Source: Phylloscopus collybita (Eukaryota; Chordata; Aves; Passeriformes; Phylloscopidae). From it: DNA of 64,000 nt. This document shows, piece after piece, positions 1 to 12,800 of this stretch. The notes under the pieces were generated by a model. The model had not been told where the DNA came from, did not search any database, and worked only from the letters and a program-made list of their open reading frames with translations. Every line of letters starts with the position of its first letter. The stretch's first letter is position 1. The position numbers were made by a program, and so were the translations under genes. The stretch covers positions 6,281,501 to 6,345,500 of the forward strand of contig JAJNNQ010000013.1 of the NCBI GenBank assembly GCA_027886175.1, in the 5' to 3' direction.

Positions 1-677
1 TAAATTATTTCACTTGTAAAGCTAGTGTTAGTGTTTTTTAGTTAAAAAAAAAAAAAACAAAACCAAAAAACAACTGGAAGCAAGAAAGCTGCAAGAGTAC
101 AAATGACAAAATCCTTTTTAGATACACCAAGTGAAAGAGTGAATTATCCACTGATGCAGACAGAAACATCCATTTGCTACATTGTTTGCTTCCTTACTTC
201 ATTCCATTGCATGTACACACAGCGTAAGGATTAAAATGCAGAGTAATAAATAAACCGGCTCAGATTACTAGCAAGGGGCAAAACACAATCCGGAATTGTG
301 CTCTATCTAGTTTCTGTTTCAGCAGTCTTTTTCTCTTCAGTTCATATGAAAAATCATAGTCAGACTTCCAAAAAGAGTCATTCGTTTTTTTTTATCAGAA
401 ACTTAAGTTCATTTGCCCAGGTTTATAACCCAAGACATTTCTGTGAAGGAAGCACAGTGCAAATTATAGGACTAATAAAACTTGCTTACATAGAAAGAAG
501 TTTACTTGATTAATGTTAACTGGTATCTTTATGAAATACATTGTAAAACAAAGATTAAATAACAGGACTGAATTTGTTGGGGTTTTTTTCCTTAGACTTT
601 TTTCCTCATCCCTCCTTTGAAAAGCTTACTGAATTACAAAAATCTTTAATAAAGTTCCAGTCTTCAGCAGATAATCA
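1..677 (-). other. UBR2: UBR2 3' untranslated region, incomplete
   Basis: Everything left of the stop codon (678-680) is AT-rich and non-coding on the minus strand. No AATAAA occurs in the minus sense here. The only related hexamer is ATTAAA (+ strand tttaat near 644-649), about 30 nt after the stop, which is implausibly close. The polyadenylation site therefore probably lies beyond the left edge of the window. A plus-sense AATAAATAAA at 245-254 points the other way. Confidence 0.7.
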
Positions 678-819
678 TTATAAATGCTGCCAATCAATGC
701 CAACTAGAGTTTGATTTGCTTCTTGTGCATGTCCAATTTCCTCTGTAATACTGTGCTGCTGCCAGAGTTTTTGAATCTTTTTAAATCGCTCTTTGCACAG
801 ATGTAAGGGATTCCCACGT
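678..819 (-). CDS. UBR2: UBR2 exon 47, last coding exon (residues 1705-1751 and stop)
   Basis: Encodes [40 protein letters not shown] and IDWQHL, then TAA at 678-680. Nearly identical to human UBR2. Acceptor ttcag|ACGTGG. Confidence 0.98.
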
Positions 820-3800
820 CTGAAAAGGAGATAACACTTATCAGGAATGATAAAACACTGCAACTAAGCACAAACACTCAGGTGTGACATACTAAGTATT
901 AGATAACTCCATAAAATACTACAATATTTAGATAACCCTTTAACATTATTCTGTTATCAGAGCAAATCAAAAGGTATTTGGATGAGTAACCTGCAGTGCT
1001 CAGACAAGGGTCTGGCGCTCCTTCCTTACAGCTCAACAGTTCCCTCCAGGCTCTGGGAACCTCAAATTGAGCCCCCAGAACTCCACATGCAGGTTTTTAG
1101 CAATCTTTCCATGCTGAACCAATTCATATTCTCTGGTTTTGGCCAGTTTCAGAAATAACAAGCATTAACATATCAAGTCCCTAAATTACCCTCGCATAGG
1201 AAGCGGAGATCTACCCCATTAAATAAAATAATATCATAATATTTCCACTTGGTAGTAAATTAATACAGGTTATAAAAACAAATGCACTAGATACAAATGA
1301 AATTTTCAGCCTTAGTTGCTAGTCAACTTCACAGATGCTAAAAAGATTTAACTTCTAGCAGTTTTCAAGACAACTGTTTTTAACCTGGGGAAGATCATCC
1401 ATGAAATATTTTTGACCTAAACCCACATATTAACATTAAAGCATCTGAAGATACTAGATGCAGCAGCAATGACAAAATATAATGTTACCTATATAATTCA
1501 AATGAAAAGATAACATAAAAAGCTACTTTTCCTAACTAGATCGTTTTACAATTCCTGTCTTTAAAAGGTTTTTAAAATTTTACCTGAGTCCCTGGTCTGT
1601 CTCTCCATAGTCATCAAGGTAAGGAGGAGGATAAAAGCAGCCCTTTGTTTTCCCAGCTAAAAATAGCACCTGACATTCTCGTACTCTGGAAAGAAACAGA
1701 GAAGATGTTTAGGTATTGATTTTTAGGTGAATAGTTTCTCATACTTTCATAGACAGTGCTTTGCCAGTTCTTACCTACTTTCACTCTGTATAATCTGCAC
1801 GTACAGATTTTTAAAGGCAGGGTTTTTTTTTAAACTACATCTCTCATTCTCTTCCTGTTATAACTCCTTAGTAGCAGTTAAAAACAATGTCATTTCATGT
1901 CTTATTATTTGCTGTCTGTGTAAAATACTCAACAGAACCACAAGAAAATAAAACCATTTTGCTTCTCACTAATGTTTGCCAAAGTGAAAATAGACATTAT
2001 CTAACATTTCCCTGTATGCAGGAAGACAACTAAAATGAATTTTTATGTTTTCACCAGCAACAGCAGCAACAAAATCAAAGTATTTACCTTCATCATTTTA
2101 TAATACTTGAGTAGAAATAAATGCACAGGCAAAACAAATTCCCTTGAAAATGAAATTTGAACTTTCTTTGAAATTTTATCTTCAAAGAAGCAACCTCTGA
2201 ACCTTACACCAAAGCACAGGAAGATGAATACTCTTTGGTTTTCAGGCAATACTGTTGTTAACAAAACACTGCCTTTACAGACCACCCCTTCAATCACATA
2301 CACAGAGCTATTAATTTAATGACTATACACATCACCTAATCCAGCAATGAGAGGTGTTCAGCTCCTTACCTAAGGAATATGCCCACTCCAGAACCACAAG
2401 TATATGTATGTGCAGTACAGGCTCCAACATCTTCCCCTTCAAGTTCAGTCTGACAGCAGTAACTCTGAGAACACAGCATGGTCCCACACACAAGGCACAA
2501 TGTTGGGGCTCTGCTTTTGTCACCACCTGATTTCGGACACCTTTTGTTAGGGAAAAAAAAAAAAAAAAAAAAGAAACCCACTGTATGTGTAAACTCTAGA
2601 TAGCAAAAAGATTCAGAAGTACTTTTGAACATTTATACAGTTAACAGCTGAAATTTCTATTTCACTGTTGCACTGAAATACAGGGCAGTTTGGCTGCTAA
2701 ATGCTACGTGCCCTTCATGACTTCCTGAGACTTTCAGGCTAAAGGTTTCCCAGCTGATGAAAAGGAGCAGCAGACTTTGGGGTGCTCACTGTAATTGCAC
2801 ACAACTTACGAGAAATTGGATGCTTGGTTAATGAGGCAGCTGTAGTCGTCCGGAAGGTCTATTAATTTGTTGGATTCTCTTGCATAGCTGGAATAAAGCA
2901 ATCAAATCAGCACTCACATTTCCATGAATAATACACAAGCGACTTCAAACTCATTCATGTTTTCCTGACTCATCTAAACAGCATCTGTGAGTAATTAATT
3001 TTTTAAAGTTTCCTTTTCTGCCGTTCTTCGAGTAAAATGGTAGCACATAAAAAGATGAACACACAACATCTCTCAAATAAACCACCTCCCCTTTTCTTAG
3101 TCTTATTTTTTATGAATTTGAGAAAATGCAGAGGTGGAAAATACATGTCATTTGTATGCTTTTAGCAAACCAATTATAAGGTCACTACAGAATTAAAGAA
3201 ATATTTTTTCTCTCCTGTGTAAGTTTGTTAGGGTTTTTTTGTCACTAATATTGCTTGGAAAACAGTCTGACTTTCAAGTTTAGGGAACTTGTATCCTGAA
3301 GAGAATGAAATATGCATGCCATGAAAAGGACCTATTTAATAACGAATACTTATATATTTGAAATATATTTAAAAGTAACAGATACTATACACAGAATTCT
3401 AATAATCTTCAATTCTAGGAATAATACAAATTAGACTGTGGGATGCAAATAGAAGTCTGTAACAGAAGCAATGTGCAAGAACATGATGAGAGGAAAAAGA
3501 AATCATCACTGTCAAGTTGGACATGAGCTTGGGAAGAACAGATAAGAATCAGCAAAAGGAACACATGGAAAAGATCCCAACAATCACATGTGGCAAGAAA
3601 TCAATTACACAACCAGAATACTCTTACTGTGTAAGAAATTCTGTTAATGGTCTGGTGTTTCACAAATGAAGCGATTAATTTTTATTTTTGTCACAGCCTT
3701 ACTGTATGCACAATGGTAAAAAATTGCCTTTATGTATTTAGCACAGTAGATTAAAAAGCAGGGATACGTTTTTAATGCTAGCACTGCAAACTTCACATTC

Positions 3801-6800
3801 ATTTCTAATTGTTAGCATAATTGTTAACCACTATTTTTACCCAGCCCTCAGAAAGAACAACACCCTAAATGCTTTTCTACACCCACTAAGTATTACGTGC
3901 ATGCTGAATTCAAAGTAATTGTGCAGCAAGAACAGATGTATGAAAAGCTGATGTTCTTTTTAGCAACTGACTTTACTGAAGGAATCAGTTTCTTTAAAAA
4001 AACGGTGTAAAAAACTCTTTAATGCCTGGTAGTTTTAAAGAAAGGTTATACACATCTTTTAGCAACAGCATATTTTCTGCATCAGAAGGCAGAAAGTAAT
4101 AGGAAATATGAGATGAAATTTTATGACTTTTAATTCCTGCACATCACTTCTAAATAAAACCCCAATATTAAACTTTGCCTTTAAAATCTATTCATTAAAT
4201 CAATATTTTGTTTTCTTATTTTTTTAAAAAAAACTCTTCTTCCCCAATATCTTTATTATTAAATAAAGCAGAACACATATTATGTTACTATGAACACCCA
4301 TTAGAAAAAATATTTGGAGAAAGCTGAAACATTAAAGCTTTTCCCTGTCTCTGCTTAAAATCTTTTTATGTTTACCTGATAGCATGTCTCTTCCCTTCCA
4401 GGTATCTTTTTACTTCACTGTTACTGCACCAACTACAAGAAAAAGAAATTGGCTTTTAACTTCAATAGATTGTAGAAAACAAATAAGCAAAAAATCCACA
4501 GTACATCTATTAAAAATCACTACAACCAAAATGGTTTCTTTTGAAACACTTCTTTCATTAACACTTCTCAAAATCTATGATTCACTTCCATAGGTATTCC
4601 ACTGTCTCGTGCAGGATTTTCTCTTATATTAAAATTAAGCACAAAAACACAACTTACCTTTCTATTAATGTGTTCAGAATCTCACTGTTTTCTTGAAAAA
4701 GGCAAGTGAGGTTGTTTGGCAAGGAAAGATAGCTACATAAGTGTTCAAATTGGTTTGCTCCATTTACTGAAAAACAAAAAAAGGTATAATTCTCATAACC
4801 TTATATTTAAAATGTTTATTATGACCACCTTCAGATTTACATTCTATCCCTACATTTGCCATATGTGGAGAATGTTACCAACATAACATAGTGAATTTAC
4901 AGAGATACCATAGGATGGTTTGGATTGGAGGCAGCACATACAGACAGTCTCATTCCAACCCCCTGCCATGGGCAGGGACACCTTCCACTAGACCAGGCTG
5001 CTCAAAGCCCCATCCTACCTAACATTAATTACCAGCAGATGCTGATTGAATGATATCAATACAAGCAAAAGCAGGTCTCATCTGAAAACAGCAATCCATA
5101 GGAGCTTTGAAACAGAACCTTATTACCAGAATTTCTGTTTTAAATAATCTAGAATGGCATTTACCTCTAAATTAAAAATACATTTAAAAAACAGATTCAT
5201 TTTTTGCCATTTTCATTATACTGCTATGATGCTGCACTGGTAACAAGCCCACATCCCTCCAATCAGCTTCTTCAGACAAGAGAGTTTAAATGTAATTTAT
5301 TTTGACCATCAATGTTTACACTTTTAAGATGAATTTAATACAAAGCGGGCGATACCTTGAATTTCTGAGGGTGCTGGGACTCCATTTAAGTAATGAAAAA
5401 ACAAAGCAGAACATCTCAGGAAAGGCATGATTCCAGCTTTTAGATTCCTCCACAGGTGCCAGCCTGAGGAAATTTCTTTCAAGGCACTTAAGAAAATAAA
5501 AGAAAAAAAAAAGTTTGTTTTTATTGAATCATTTCAGTTTGAGAGCTATTTTTAGTAAGTCTTCAGTCACACTGCATACTAAATTACTGATTTCAGCTGA
5601 AACAATCACTATGCAAAGTGTTTACTTCAAAGCAAACTCCAAGAAAAACAACAAACCAGAGATTGACAAAAAATGTAACCAACTGGGACAGTAATTTAAA
5701 GAGAATTCTGCATAAACAATTCAGATCACAGAATGCTTTGGGTTGGAAGGGACCTTACAGACCATCTCATTCCAATCCCTCTGCCATGTGCAGGGACACC
5801 TTCTGCTAGATCAGGTTGCTCTGAGCCCCATCCAGCCTGGCCTTGAACACTGCCAGGGATAGGGCACCCACAGCTTCTCTGGGCAGCCTGTTCCTGTGCC
5901 TCACTACCCTCACAGAAAACAACTTCTTCCTACCACCTAATTTCACCTAAAACCTACTTTCTTTCCATTCAAAGCCATTCCCATCCTAACAAGTTTTCTG
6001 TACTCAGACACTGCCACTTCCAGATTCTGCAAACGGACTACAAAAATTGTTTCCAAGCACAATCTTCATGAGCAGGTATCTTCCTGATCACAGATGAATT
6101 TACAGGAATAGCTACTTAAGTGAATCTAGAAGTGCCAGATAAGAAACAAGATGTAAGACTTTCTAAGTTACAAGTGTCATCTTTGACAGCACTAGTATAT
6201 AGAATTCAGTCAGTAGTTAATGTTCAGTTCAGGAGGGAGAAAAATAACATAAAATTTTATCAAAAGATCACGGTTTTACCTTCCTGTACACTGGCAAAGA
6301 AATTTATATAGTGTAAGCACAGCTACTTCCTCTTCACTGTTAGTGTTTTCTTGGTCCATGCCATTCTCTTCTGAAGAAGAAATAAATAATTAACAAATAG
6401 TTTCATATATACATGTCTACACAACACAAATGCATTTTTTCAACTTCTGATAAAACTGCCCAAACTAAGTGAAGTATTCCACTAGGACAGGATATGATGT
6501 ACTGGATAGCAGTTTTCTGCTGTTCATCTTACTGTGCTAAGTTTATGCTATTGTCAGCTCCAGTAAGGTGCTGGTTTTGTTGTTCAATTGGTTGGCTTTC
6601 TTGATGTACTTGCTTGGAGTTCTTTGCTTTTGGCAAACTAGGCTTTACCCAGCTCCTCTTCTCAGGAGATACATTGATCCCTTACTTTGCTAACTGCAAC
6701 TCATTCATCATGCAATGCCTAAGCCAAGCCTGCAATAAACACTCCCAGGCAGTGCTACAGTAGCTGGAAAGCCAGGATTCATGACTAGCCATGCTCCAAG

Positions 6801-9800
6801 AAACTCCTGGAGTAGAGCAATAAAGACAATGTAACCAAACCTTGATGAGTGCAATTTATCAATCCTCTTCTGTGGGCTCAAAGACAGCACCAACAACTCT
6901 ATTTTGTACCTGTAACTGTAAACTGCACACATTTACCAGCAGCACCATAGCTTTTTCCTAAGTAAAGACTGGAGGAATCTTATCAATAAAAGTTGAGATA
7001 AAGTGTCATTACCTGTTGATGAGGTAAGTAAAATTTGTATTATGTGTGCCATGGTGACAAGATGAAACAGGTGAAGATCTCCAGTGCCAAGACTAACCCC
7101 TGAAAAATCCTGACAATGTATGGCAGGGAAAGAGAGCACCAAGCTTACCTGTGAAAGAAAATAAGAAAGTTGGTTACATTCCTTCTCCTTTTCAATCTTC
7201 CCTTTTCTCTTCTCATGCTGCAACTACATCCCTTGAAGGCAGCATACTACTTAAGGCTAAACTTGAAACTAATTATGCAGACATTATTTAAGAGAACAAC
7301 GATTATCCATCAGGAATGTTTTGAGTCTGTTTGGATTTTTGGGTTTGTTGTTCTGTTGGGGGGGTGGTTTTCATGTTTTTTAGGGTTTTTTTAACAAAGA
7401 GTATGCATTCTGTCTCATTTTACCCCTTCTAATTTATAGAAAAGGATACTTCTATTATGAATACTTTATTAAATTTAAAAAATCTTCAAAATCTATTAAG
7501 TAGTGAACACATACTAAAAACATGAACATTTTGAAAGGCTCCTAACCCAGAGTACAGAAAAAGTTTTCAATAGTTTTTAGATATTGCCTACTGGACCAAA
7601 ACACTATTAATATATATTAAGAAATACTTACCAATAAATGAAACATGTCAATATCAAGTATGCAAGGAAGATTCCCATTTTTTTCATTAGGCACCAGTGC
7701 TAAATATTTTGGAGAGAAAAAAAATTAAACATTTATAAATGAGAATATTTTAGTGTACTTCAATTAAAAATGAGAGCCATCTCCTTCATTTACATGCTTA
7801 AAGAACATAAAATACAAATGTACCTGTTTTGACCAGACTCAATTCAAGAACTGCTCAACTTTATTGGAAAAGAGTCTTGCCTACTTTATTGTATTAAAGG
7901 AAACAGACCCAGGTAGCCATTTCTACTCCCATGGTGCCTTTCTTTCATTGCCTGGGTTTCCAGGGGGAGACAAAATGAGACAATATCTCAAGCTCTGACA
8001 GAAATAAGCTCAAACAATAGTGACTAAACAGGAACACTCATCATTGTCTCTTGGACAGCTGCTCAAATAAAACTTCTGCAATTTGCTTAACTTCACAAGA
8101 CTGCCCAGATGTGCCTTACATAAATCATTTGCCTTACTGACTAAAAAATGCATTGCTACAGTCAAATCCAGCTAACAACAGAAATCCACACACTTAATGA
8201 ATTGCAAGCACCTTCATCTAAAAGCAAACACAAATTCAGTGTTTCGAAAAATGTTACAAGATATTTTAAGTAGCAATCAAGGAACAGTTGCTTACTTCTT
8301 TAATCCAAGCAGTAAAACCTGATTTGTAATAAAGCTGCACTCTGGGTGTACTTTACAATGTAGCTGTAAGTATTAAGCTGCCAAGTTTAAAAACACTACT
8401 ACATTAAAAAATAGTCTCATCATGACAACTTAAAAATACTTCAGTTGAAGACTGCTGCCTTGCTGGCCAAAAAAAATGAGAGCTGAAAACATGTGACATT
8501 TGGAAGCTATTTCTATTAGCAAACATTCCACCAGGACTCAGATTTCAAACGCTTTTCCTTTTGTCAGCATATAGCCACAGAACTCAACCCAAAAGTGTGA
8601 AAAATGTCTGCATCAAAAACATGACCAGAGCAAGGGACTTCCAAAACGAAACTTATTTTCAATAAGTCATCTTTATGTATTGTTTACAGAATACAGACAG
8701 ATCAAAGGCTCATAATTTTCATTATTCTGAGCTTGAAAAAATAAAATAGCAGAAACTTTTCCTTCATAAAAATAAAAGCAGTACAGTTGCTTCTGTCAGT
8801 CAGAAGGAAGGAGAGCTTTGAAGAAATATTGATTCAAGTTTTCAAGAACACCCCAAACAGTCAGAACACCATATATTGCAAAGTTCCAGTCAAACAGCCA
8901 GCAGCATTTTCTCTTCTGCTTCACAGAGAAAACAGCTCAACCATTACTGCTACAAACTGATGCCAATTAAGTTTTTCCCCATTAAGCTGCCAACCGTTTG
9001 CTGAAGTAGCTGGTATCCATCTACTAGTAATTCCAGTATATCAATGCATTTTAAGTTTCTCTGCTCTACTGCCTGGAGATATTAAAGTTATCCCATTTTA
9101 TAATACTCTTTCAGAACAGTCCTCTCATGGGCAATTACTTCATTAGGCTGAACTTCAGACTTTTCATCTGTATCTACTAATGCTTCAAGCTTGGAACATT
9201 TTGGCTGCTCTCATTAAAATTCTCCATTAACACATGACATTACATAGTAAGTCCTGTCTTATCAGAGATCCTACTTTTCAAAGAGAGAAAAGTTTGCAGA
9301 CATATTACAGACTTCTGCAAATATCCCTTCCACACTATATTAATCTTAATTTCTTCATCTTTAAAGCTCCAGTGGATTATTTTTGTGAAGGATCACATTT
9401 CCTTTTCCTTAGGTCTAGGTAACTTTCTCTAATGAAGAATCAACAGAACTCCTTCACAGCAAAATATCCATGCTTCTTTTGGAGCTGCAGTCCAAAAAAA
9501 AAGGTCTTTTTTCTTGACATAACACATATAGGTGGAAATAGCAGGTCTTGGTTTATTATTTAAAACCACTACACAAAACAACCCTCTTCTAATCAATACT
9601 AAGAGTCATTCTGAAAGCACTCATGTGCATCTTCACAAAAAAACTCAGCATAAAGTGGCAAACTTACATGCTAATAGAGTACAAAAGTGACCCTGCACTG
9701 CTGAAAGAGATGAAACTGTCCAGTGAGCAGCTGCAAATCTCGTTAGCGACGTAAGGCAGTCATCCTGTAAAAAGAAAGATAAAGAGACACTGCCACAGTT

Positions 9801-12800
9801 AATCAAGTTTCTCAACATGAAAAGGTGTTTTGACTTAAGAGTATTTTTTTCAGGCCTCTCAACTGCAGTTTATGGGGGCAGTTTGACTGTGTAAATATAT
9901 GACAGATACTTATGTTTATGCAAATATGCAAGTTCCTTTTGGCATTCTTATTTTGACTGTTACCATGAGAAACTGCAGCCTTAATAAATTAAGTGTTTAT
10001 AGGAAAAAAAAAAATAACAGTTTTGCTAGATGTGATTTTTAAACAGTTTAATAACCAGATACAGATCGAGTAAACAATAGGGTCCAACGAATAAAACTAT
10101 TCGATAACCATAACTTAAAATGTAGATATTCCTCACTAATGAAGGACAAGTCCCTCTTTTTTCCAGCAATTCAGAGAGAAATTGCTACTTGCTCCTTACC
10201 TGTCGACAAGGTAAATGACCAAATAATGGCTTATCTTCATCAGCTAAAATTCGTTCTGGAAAAAAAAAACAAACCAAAATTCATTTTGACTTTAACCAAA
10301 TTCTGAAAATCTCCTATAAAGGAGCCAAATGAACAGATCAATACCTATAGTCTGTATTGTGTAAGCACAGCTGCCCCAGCACATTATAGGTACACGTGGG
10401 TCTTCCTCGTTTGGATGAACCTTCAAGCCTACTTTGTAAGTTGCTGTACCAAAAGTTGTCAGCATCTCTTTTATGCTCTCAGAATAAGGATTCCTGAAAC
10501 AAAGGAAACAATATTACTAATTCATTCTTTTCTCCACTGGCAGCATAGTACCCCTGATGATAAGTGTTCACCCCACAGATGAACAACTGGAGTTTTAAAA
10601 TTTAAGTGACAACTCCAATATCCTTCTTTGGATCTGGTATTCTGTAACCTTATTTTTTGTGACAGATCCACAATTATTTTTTGATTAACTGTTTGGAACC
10701 AATTTCATTTTCAGTGTTAATATCTAGTCTTCCAAGACAAAGTCAAGGCTAAATTACAAGAAATGTGTGTGACTGAAAGCTAAATCTGTCATCAGCTGGG
10801 ATAAACGTTGCATTTTGTGTGCAGCTGGCAGACCAATTTGTGTATCATGTAACAAGACTTGTTACTTTGTCCTGAAGAGACTGTAGAGCCAAATACAAAT
10901 AGACCTTTACAGGTGAAATTACATATTAACATTCTCTCCATTTCATATCTTCCTTCATGCTTTACATGTTGTGCTGGCTATAATGATGAATCCCTCATCC
11001 AGCTACAAGTAGTACAAAACTGAATCTTCATGCCACAATTTATGTAACTGCAGCATGTTTCTGCACAACGACTTAGCACATTCACTTCTGAAATTCTACT
11101 GAATTACTTAGGACTTCTGGGCTGGACTTGAATGTCATCATCATAATAATAACTAACTTTTCTAATTAAAGCAAAATTCATATATTTTCCCTAATTAATG
11201 ACACCTTCTAGCATAGAAGTTACATTCTATTTTCACGTTATGATTTCATGATGAATTTTTAATGATTTTAATATGTAAATACATACTTCAGTTTGAAGTC
11301 TGGTCTAAATCCTTCAGGTAATTGCAGCTGATCCATTTTTTCTGAATGACCAGAATGGCCTGTACAAACAAAAAGTAATACATCACTGATTATTCACCTA
11401 TATGTAATTTCTACACTATAGAGAGGTGCACAAGCTGAATCTGAAATTCTACCACCAGAAACTGAAATCCCAAGCTGTTCTTGCCATTTATGCCATCACC
11501 CCTCGACTCCATTGTGGCAGAACCAAAGTGCTTGGTCTCTTCCATGAATATTACAACATTTTCACAAACAAATATACAGATTTCTTCAGACTTACTTGCA
11601 CAGTCTTCATTTCGAAGTAATTGCAGGGCTTTTACTTGCTGGGATAATGTTTTGATCCACTGAGTTAGGTTTGGTTGGCCTGAAAAGTCTAACCTGTCAA
11701 AAAAATCCCCAAAACAACCAGTTAAAAACAAACACTCTGTAGACAGAATTAGTATTTCATAGGCATTCCAACATCATTCATCTGTTTTTCAATGGGCTCT
11801 TTCTCTGCTGCCCATGCATTTTTCTACATTCAGTTCTTTTTCTGCAGGTCCCATGCTTTCCTAATACACAGCAACAAAGTAAAATCCATGAACCAAAATA
11901 AATAAACAGACAATCCACATGAGGTTATCAAAACAGAAGACAACAAACATTCAGAAAGGTCTTCAGGGGTATAGTTGGTTTGGCATCTTGTTTTATTACA
12001 TTTATTGAGGACATTTATAAACCAAACTGACCTGTTAAACAAAACTCTTGGTGGAGGAAGCAGAGGAATTACAGTGTTGCTCAAGCATTCACAAAGTGGG
12101 CAAAGGAATTCACCATTTTCTACATCATAACTTGTGTGCACTCGTAATCTTTGCTGTCTTCGTTGCTCTTTTGCTTGGACTGCATCAAAATACCTTTAGA
12201 AAAGAGCAAGTATAAGTGGCAATATGTAAGTGGCAAATTATTACTACTTGAACATAGAAACTGAAAAATTCTCAGGAAGACAGAGTTTTGGTTTTCCCCA
12301 AATACAGATAAGAGTATTATCAGAAGGAAAAACCTCTAGCCTCTAAATGATAAAGCATTAGTGCTTTTGGCTGCCAAAATCTACCCTAAAGTGCTGAAAT
12401 TCATTGGGCTGTTAAAATCATGTTAAAGTCTGAACATTATATTTAAGAAAAAAGGAAAAAAGGTAGAGAGAAAGTTGAAGCATTAAAAAGCCAAAACCAA
12501 ATCAACAAACAAAAAACCCCGAACAAAACAAGTCACCACAAGCAACCAAAGCCTCCCCCTCAAACACTAAGAAACAAAAAAAACCAAACAAAAACAGCAA
12601 CAAGAAAAATCCATAAAACCAAACCAAAAAACCCAACTCATTTTTACATAGTTTTTTTAGGAAGATGCCATGAGCATCTTGGGTATTTTCTATTACAGGC
12701 CACAACCAAAACAGCAGCAGCCAAGAAAACTGTTGGCTGAACCCTCTATGAATAAAGAACTGAATTCACTGCTTTGCTAAATGTAACTGCTATTCCAGAA

